DNA of 64,000 nucleotides. Source: Amblyornis subalaris. Its lineage: Eukaryota > Chordata > Aves > Passeriformes > Ptilonorhynchidae. The stretch lies in assembly GCA_018881555.1 (NCBI GenBank), contig JACAXG010000012.1, forward strand, positions 9,929,480 through 9,993,479. The letters run 5' to 3'. A program made the translations under genes and the position numbers. How positions within the stretch are numbered: the stretch's first letter is position 1; every line of letters begins with the position of its first letter. The notes under the pieces are model-generated. The model did no database searches, was not told where the DNA came from, and saw only the letters and a program-made list of their open reading frames with translations. Of the stretch, positions 56,322-64,000 are shown piece by piece.

Positions 56322-58851
56322 AGAAAGGAGCTACAGCCCATCTATATTTACATCAAGAGTGGAGAGAAGGTGAGCAGTGTGAGCCTCTCTGGGAAGCTCC
56401 AAATATCTATAGATATTCACACGCAGAGGCACACACACATAACAAATTGCCCCTACAAAGGCTCCAAGCATGATGGGAAAACACTGCAGAACTGGAAAGA
56501 CTATACAGGAGCTCCAGCATTTGTATGGCTCCATTTCAAATCAAATAGGCACAATATTTGTTGTTCTTAGCTAGTTTCTTAGCACTCAGGAGATCAAATG
56601 CCATGCTATTCTTCCCTTTATGCTGGGCATTTAGGAGGCCAGTTGTCACTGGAGTGCTGTCTGCTAGAAAAATTTAAGAGGGTTTCTTTTCTTAACAGAT
56701 TTTATCTTTTCCAAGAAATAACTTCAATGATTTAGAATCACTTGCTGTAAAAGCGTATCTGCTTGATAAATATTTGTGAAGTTCACTAGACCATGGAAAG
56801 CTGACAAGCCTGTGGAAGCCTTTTACACTGCGTTTCAGTGGGAACGTGCTCTGATCCAACACAGACTGCCAGATTTCACACCAGACAGCTAAGACTGGAT
56901 AGAAAAAACAAAAGCAAAAAAAACACTTTCTAATGAAAATAATCAGCTGTTTGTAAGATACAGATTAGGTTTATCCCTAATCTGCCATTGCTCCTTTAAA
57001 CTCTTAAATCCCAACTAAAATTACTGTCTTCTTCCCTGTAACCCCTCCATATGTCATTCAGGTCCATTGCCTCTGTGCTGTTTATTCAAGCCTACTTTGG
57101 CATGTCTTTTCCCCTGATACCATTTTTATTGACTGAGCCCAGCATAGCAGGAGTTTTGATCTCCTCGTGCCAGTTACATAAGTACTCTCCCCTTACCAGG
57201 AATTTGGGACACAGGCACACACCACCGCAGATCCACCTCATGAAGTAGCAGCTTAATTCCCTATAGAAAAGTGAAAAAAAAAACAGTGTTATTGAAGACA
57301 AAACATGTAGTTTTATTTTTATAGCTTTTTACAGTTCTATTCTTCTGGGGATACTTGACTGGGATAGTTAAAGCCCCTTTACTTCACAACATATAATTAA
57401 AATAGACTGGAAGTGAGCAAGTCTCTTTCCTACCCACTTCCTTCTACAACCTGTGCTGATTTGTGGTTAGACTTTCCTCATGAAACTTTACTTTTGCTAG
57501 AGAATTTTCACAAAACTTTGAGACAGAGCTAAGAACAGATGTTGCCTCTGAAGAACCAGCTTCATACTCAAGTCCCAGTGGCCTCAAAACCGAGACTACT
57601 CAGCACAGAGGGGGGAGCAGCTGCAATGTGCCCTTTGCAAATGTGGAGTGATGCCTTGCATACACTCTGGCATGAGGACCAGTCCCAACAGTGTATTTGA
57701 GCCCACCAAGCCTTAGGGGCAGCCTGCTGTCTGCCCAAACCAATGGCTTGTACTCCTGCTCTAGCCTGGCCACAAGAGCATTCTTCATTTGCCAAGACTG
57801 GAGCTGAGGATATTTGCTGGCAGATGGGGCTTCCCAGGCCACACCTCTGCCCAGCCACCCACCTGGCTGAGGGCAAACACTCTCAGGCCTCCAGAAACGT
57901 CCAGACCTCAGCACAAGACTTCCATCTGCTCTAGTGAGGAAGTCTGCCTTAGAGAACAGGCTTAGACGTTGTGGTGACCCAACAGACAGCATGGCAAAGC
58001 CTTATGACAGACATCAAGATTTTATGGATCATTGTAATTAAAACAAATTTTACGAAAAGGTTTGTTTCCAAGTACCTCATTTCAATATTTCATTAAAAAC
58101 TGATGATCCAAGGATCTCAGCTTTTGGGGCTAGGTCACACCTCAAGGTCACCAACATCTTGCCTTGGACTTCTCCTGGGAAACAAGCACCGAGCAGAGTT
58201 CCTGAAACAGCACCAAAATCTTTACTCGTATGATGGAAATCCAGCTGCTGAGTGCACAGCATGCCCAGGAAGAGCTCGTTTCTGACTCAGTGGCCTCAAA
58301 ATAAGGAAAATTGTAAGCAATCAGGTCCACGAGATGACTTTGATCCAGCATCTTGTCTAATATTTTTGTTGCAGGAGACAGATTATTGTTACAATCCGGA
58401 CTTGAACACACTGTTTCTTGGGGCATAAAACACTGTGTACAAAGAGCGCATTTAACATCAATGCTGAGCCTTGCACATGTGGTCACCCAAACCCTTCTAC
58501 AGGACCCATCATGAAACAGAACCACCACAATCTTTGTGCCCAAAGGCAGCACAGCTCAGATTTCTCCCTGGAGTATGGCCCAGTCTTTAGTAAAGATGGT
58601 TCATGAAGGCTCCTGTGGAGCCACTGCAAAGCAGGCTTTTGCCACATCGCTGGAATACAATGGCCCATGAGATCTGGCAGCAAGTTCAGGGAAAGGGAAG
58701 CATCCAAGTTCTTTTCCGGTTTGTCTGCAAAATGTGATACATGAAATATTTTGCTTGCGATGACCTGCTTTCTGGCAAGCAAGCCAAAAGGATTCAGTCA
58801 TTGTCCAGTAAAGCTTTCAAGCAGCAATAGCCAGGACATCNGTGCAAGAAG

Positions 58852-58872
58852 AAACAAACAAACAAACAAACA
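58852..58872. repeat. (AAAC)n microsatellite
   Basis: About five AAAC units in a row, followed by CACAAAAAC. Confidence 0.85.
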
Positions 58873-61700
58873 CAAAAACTTCCAGGATTCTCCAACCCTA
58901 AAGCAAGGCCAATTTTATGCTCAAAATGCAACCCTTTTTTTTTTTTTCCGCAAACAATATCTTGGCAAGAAGAAGTGGAAATTTATAAGCACCTTTGGCT
59001 TCACTCAGACGATTTCCATTGAAATCATCACCTTTTTCCTTTGTATGTTTGGTTACTGATGATGTGTTAATATGGGACATATTCATCTTGTTTGCTTTCT
59101 GATCTGTCTCTGGAAGAAGCAGATGCTGTGCATGCTAATCCAGCCAGGATAACAGTGCCACTGACAGCTGTGCTGGGCCCTGCCCATAAGCACCACATGG
59201 TGGGGGCAGTGAAGACACCACAGGCATGACAACCTGCAAAGGTGAGGTCATGATGAGTTTCCCAAAACAAGCCCGCAACAAGCTGGTGCTCAGGCTGCCC
59301 CAGAGACTTGCCTGATGTTCATGGCGAGCCAGGTGAGCAGGCAGCCCCTCTGGCTCAGTGGCATGAGAAAGAAGTGAAAAATTCAGTGTTGGCTTCTGAC
59401 ACAGATGCACACAGGCAGACTTTTATGTTCTTAGACCAGCCTTCCCCTCAGGACTTGGGTGTGTTGGAACCGCTGGCCACCTGTCTGTTGCTGCTGCCTT
59501 GCAGCTTTTTTCAGAATACTCTGGGAGAAGAAATGCAGATGTATTTCTGGAAATGACACAGTGATCAGTACAGCTGGAACATCTTTCACCCAGCCAGCAC
59601 AGCTGCTGGCTTCAGCCACTTTGGTTTTATTTCAGCTCCAGCAATATCGTTCAGCAGGGCTGTAACAACATTAAACCTGTCACTCCCCTTCACGGTGCTG
59701 CTGCAGCCACCATGGCACCAGGTGCCAGACAGGCTCTGGAGTCAATGGCTGCTTCCACGGGATAACAGGTTGGCCATGCCGGAGGGGATGTGCACACATG
59801 CAGCTGCTGTGATCATAAACACAGGGTTTGAGGCTCTAGTACTGGGGAAAACATATCCACATCTGGCTTATCTCAAAGCTGTTATCCGTTGGTCTGTTGG
59901 ATCTATTTTCTCTAGTCAGCAGGGGGAAAAAGTAGTGACTTTTTTTTTTTTTAACTATTTCATAGTTATAATCCTGTGGCTCAGAAGTGCTGCTGGGACA
60001 GCTTTGAGACCTAAAGCATTCATCCACCAGCCACAGGACAAGCAGCAATCTCCAAAAGCAGCTAGAGTCTGAAATCCAGAGGTAATGTCAGTTGGCATGC
60101 AGCTGAACAGGCTTGACCCACAATCCAATGTCCTGGAGAGTACTTGATGACACAAGGCATTTTTATATGAATTGCTGTTGTACTTTCTACATCCCACATT
60201 TCAATCTTTACAGCTATCCTACAGTTAAAGCAAAACATCTCCAGACAAGATCAGAATGCTGTGGTGGCAGGACCTCAAACAAGCAGTACTGTCACTGCCA
60301 GGAATAGCTTGCAACAGGAAGAGCCCAGCCTCACTAGAAAAGTATCATTCAGAATTTTTAGAGGTGGACAAGGATTAGGCACTTTCCCAAAACAAGACAT
60401 CTCAAATTCAGCTTTAGGCCTCAGAAGGCCAAGTCAGTGTGTTCTCTACAGGCAATGCTTCCACTTTTGAAGGACAGACACAGATTTTACAAAGTTGCAG
60501 CAAAAATTTTCTTAGGGTTCTGACTGATTGGTAAAATTGCCCTGCTAGCGGCTGCTCAGCAGGAGACCAAACACCACAAGTGGGCTGTTTTCCATCCCTT
60601 CAGATCTTTTAACATTTTCGTAGTGGTGTCAGTAGGGAACAGGAAATCTCAGAAGTACTGAAAATAAAAACCCTACAACTCCTTTACTGCAATACACAAC
60701 TCTGAGTCATCAGCATAGTTTACCCTCAGATCAGAGTTTTCCCACTAAAATAAGCCCACTGAAACCAGCTGTAATCAGAAGGTCTTTGTCCTGCATCTAA
60801 TTTACCGTCCAAGTGTCTCTTCCATCTGAGTCTCTGCAGGAAATACAGTCATCTCTCTGTGATTCCACCTCTAGTCAAATCCCTCGTGCCATACTGAAGG
60901 TGACAAAGATAACGTTTTCTGTAACATCCAACGATTAACTGGTACTTCACATTAGGAGTATCACTCAGTTCCTAATCTCCCTCCTTTATTCCAATGTAGG
61001 TGGAAGCAGGACAGGTTTTATCCTGCAGTGCTTGAGAAACTGTTCAAATACACTCCCTTCTCTGAATTTTCAAGGTTCTCTGCTGTTCTGTTCATTTTTG
61101 CCATATAAAGACACATTTCCTCTAAATGTCTGTGAACACAGGAGGCAGACAGGCTCTTCCATACCTCTAACTGCATCTGATCAAATCTAGACTCAGTTTG
61201 GAGCGGCTGTGTTGCTATTTCTACTGCACTTCAAAAGAACAAGGCTTCTCTTCTGTCAGAAAATTTTCTTGGGGAAGTATAAGGCAAAATTAATATCTTA
61301 CATACTGCATTCCAAGCAGCCAAGCTTTTGAACGGTAAAAAGTTCAAGTTTTCTGAATAGTTTGACTGTTCAAATTACTTTTATTAATAACTTGTCAGAA
61401 GGGTTTAGGACAAGCTTCTTGAAGGCATATTGATCATTTTGAACCAAGAACAGCATGCACAAAGCTGCCACGTAAAAGTCATCCTTTCAGATAATCATAT
61501 TCATGAGGTCAGCAGAGGACACCTACTGTCAGCACTTTGCTTTGTTTCCACATGATCTCTTCTCCCTGGGGTGTGAGATTACATCGGGAGAAAAACCAGT
61601 TACCTCTCATCTCCCAGCCAGTCATCAGCACTGAATCTCTCCGTGCTGCTATGAATCAGCTCCAGATTGCAGCAACCTGAAGTCACAGCCAAGGCACTGA

Positions 61701-62260
61701 GGAAGGGAAGCAAAAGGATTGACCCTGATGATGTCCCTTATTCTTTCTTTGCCTCTCCCCTGCACACCCCAGCCAGGTGAGCAGGGTTCATGGCACTCCA
61801 GGCTTCACAGGCACTGGCACTCTCAATGCTCTGGCCATTGCACCCAAGGAGATCAGGATCCCCGGCAGCTTGAAGGTAGAAGGTGGATTGAGATGTACAG
61901 GCAGAGAGCTGGCAAGAGCCAGTGGGAACTTTGGGTCCAGTCATGCCACAGGACTACTCGGCAATTCAGCGTCCTTCACGACTCTGCACCAACCAGTGCG
62001 ATTTACTGGGAGTCTGAAGTACAATATAATGTCAGCCGTCCATCCTGGTACTCAGCTCATCAGTCTGCAGGACAGCCTGCTCATGTGGCAGGGAGCAGGG
62101 CAGGCTGGCACATTTGGGATGATGCAGCTGGCTCAGCCAGAGGGGCAGAAGAGAAAAGCAGAGGCAGAGATAAGGCTGTTACCTCTGTGGCAACTGCCAG
62201 GGAGCAGCACCATGCTCACTGGGGGAGAAGGGAAGAATAAAACCCAGAATGCATAGTCAA
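61701..62260 (+). other. Two overlapping long open frames, probably chance
   Basis: Frames of 173 and 159 codons on the plus strand (61719-62240 and 61777-62256) overlap almost fully in different phases. GC is slightly raised. Neither peptide has a domain, signal peptide or repeat that I recognise. Splice-like sequence (CAGGTGAGCAG near 61775) exists, but no coherent gene model follows. In 64 kb a few chance frames of this length are expected. Confidence 0.2.
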
Positions 62261-64000
62261 GAAATTTCTTAGCAGGGGAAAATCCACAACAAAGGGGAAA
62301 ATGAAGGTGGGAGAGGAGCAGTGAACCCCACTGTTGCTGAAGGGGAAAGCAAAGGGCCCGTGGCTGGTGTTCAAGGANGTGGCTCTTGAGTTCCCAGCAT
62401 GGGTCAGCCGCACCAGCCTCCCCATCTGCATCCTACAGGTCATGGTCTGCTGCAGCCAGGCACGGCTCTCTGGCAGGCCAGCAAAAGTTCCCCATCATTT
62501 TCTAGAAGACACCAAAAAACATGTGAGACTCAGGTAACCGCACACGTCTTTGAGCCTCAGATGCCAGCAGTGCTGGCATCGTAACATAACGTGCATACAT
62601 AATTTAAAGTGTGAAATACTCATTTTACTCAAACCACAAACGAATATTAAGCTCAGATAAAGATGCCAGATAGGTGGTGAATAAATTATATTCCCTTAAA
62701 ATCATGTGAAATAATGTAAAATAAATATTGAAAAAATTAGCAAGCTGAGGATCATGCCAGCACCGTACAACTCGTTTCATGTTTGCACCAGAGTACAACG
62801 AAAAGGTAGGTTTGATTCAAAGCAGGCACATTTGTTCAGCCTTCCCTCATCCATGAAGGCTTCACCCATACAATCTGGAAGACAAGGTGAAAAATTCACT
62901 CCTCGTTTCCCACAGAGTCACAGCACAAGAAGTTACTCTCCACAAAATGAAAACACTGTGTTTGCTACAGGCCTCCAGCAGACTCCTGTCCCTTCTCACC
63001 TCCCCTCTGTTAGTCAGCAGTCATTCACATGCCCTAATGATTTGAGAGAGAGTGGAAACCAATTCCTAGGACTTCTCTTTACGTAGACCATAGAAAGGGC
63101 TNATGTTACCACCTTACCTGTGAATGTGGTATGGGCTGTCCAGCTTGCCTGAGTTTTGGTAACAGTNACAGGGTGGTTTGCACCACCGAAGTCTGATTCA
63201 GAAGTAAACACAAGTGCAAAAGCCTTACCAAGCAGAGGGATCAACAGGCCTTTCCAAAGTGGGAGGGCATTCACTTAGCACAGGAAATCTCTCAGCTGCT
63301 CATGCAAACAGAGGACAGGCTGCCAGCTCAGCAGTGGGTCAGGATGAACAACGTACAAAACACAGAAACTCCAGGTGAACAACATGCTTCCCCACAAAAT
63401 CTAGAGCAAGGCTTCCCAGGTTTAGATGCATCTATGCTATTTCCCACCTCCCTNCAAGATGAAGGCAAGAAAAGCTTTTCCCCCGAAGCGATGGGAAGCA
63501 GCTAGGTTCACCTGACAAAGGCATGGAAGATACTCCCCTCACCTTGGTGACAGAGGAGATGGAGGGACTGAGGCAGTCACATTCCTCAGTGTGACCATGG
63601 GCTGGCTCAGGTCCCCAAGCTGTGTTCTTGCTGCTGGAACCTCCTCAGCGGTTGCTTTTCGGCAAGGGAGAGATGCTACCCTTGGATGACGGACAGGCTT
63701 GGCAGGGTCTCCTCAGCTCCTCCAGAAGCTGGGAACAGGGAGGATGGTGGTGAACTGAGAGTGCCCTGACCACCAGCCAGCACCTCTGTGCTCCTCCCTT
63801 CCTTTTGGCAAGACTTGAATGATGAAGGTATGGCACCACATCGAGTGCTGGAGAGTAACTGTGCAATAACCTGCTGCACTCACATTGCCACCCAGTTCAG
63901 CAGTGCACCAGCTGATTTTCCAGTGGGAGACTGCATCATCTGTGCCTTGGGGATGAGCTGGGAAAGGAACCACTGCCATACAGCTCAACCAAAGCACAAG
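62261..64000. other. Non-coding stretch, nothing recognised
   Basis: AT-rich at 62580-62750, then mixed, with several single N bases. Frames of up to 110 codons show no domain. The window ends without a recognisable gene. Confidence 0.45.

Larger units (their letters stand above)
53995..61700. other. Non-coding stretch, nothing firm
   Basis: About 7.7 kb with no gene or interspersed repeat recognised. Overlapping frames of up to 134 codons, for example minus-strand 55509-55868 and 58148-58552, show no domain I know. Small features inside are the 16-bp palindrome at 56306, the (AAAC)n run at 58852, and T runs at 58926-58938 and 59940-59951. Confidence 0.45.

Noticed and set aside
61719..62256. 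Two overlapping plus-strand frames of 173 and 159 codons as a gene
   Set aside because: A few frames of this length are expected by chance in 64 kb. Neither resembles a protein I know, and no consistent splice model follows.
1..64000. CRISPR array, operon or bacterial element
   Set aside because: No repeat-spacer pattern, ribosome binding sites or dense gene packing is present; the CR1 and SINE elements show vertebrate DNA.

Overview
This window looks like vertebrate, almost certainly avian, non-coding DNA: a gene desert or a very long intron. The clearest taxonomic marks are retroposon tails. Two short 5'-truncated pieces of the bird LINE CR1 end in the typical GGTCCCTTCCAACC / GTGATTCTATG tail (6473-6555 and 27700-27789). 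One near-complete composite element has a tRNA-Ile-like head joined to a CR1 tail (17072-17208). That architecture is the one I know as the passerine SINE TguSINE1, so a passerine (perching bird) is the best guess. There are no bacterial operons, no ribosomal or tRNA genes, and no protein family I can recognise. The longest open frames, up to about 240 codons, lie in GC-rich sequence or read like chance frames.

Layout. 1-4900: unremarkable single-copy-like sequence with small microsatellites and a weak GC-rich patch. 4900-11280: mostly AT-rich and repeat-poor, with homeodomain-, PBX- and RFX-like motifs; I read it as candidate conserved regulatory DNA. 11680-12500: GC-rich patch. 12500-13170: AT-rich again. 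14115-16353: three degenerate repeats that look like old amniote repeat relics. 17072-17208: the SINE. 21800-22090: a G/C-run-rich block that switches abruptly to AT-rich, repeat-poor sequence through about 25600. 26950-27500 and 32935-33165: two CpG islands, each holding a good CTCF-like motif and the two motifs pointing away from each other; a third CTCF-like motif lies at 35071-35086. 35300-47300: plain AT-rich sequence with scattered candidate motifs. 47440-49000: GGCCAGG-rich sequence, then a degenerate 25-bp minisatellite. 49000-64000: nothing firm except one splice-flanked 100-bp candidate exon (53895-53994).

How it may work together (inference): CpG islands without recognisable exons, divergent CTCF-like motifs and AT-rich motif clusters fit a regulatory landscape around a developmental gene outside the window. 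No new protein-coding system is visible. The items most worth checking are the divergent CTCF/CpG pair, the candidate enhancer at 10141-11280, the 25-bp minisatellite and the candidate exon. More than 30 isolated single N bases are scattered through the window, so small ORFs crossing them cannot be trusted.
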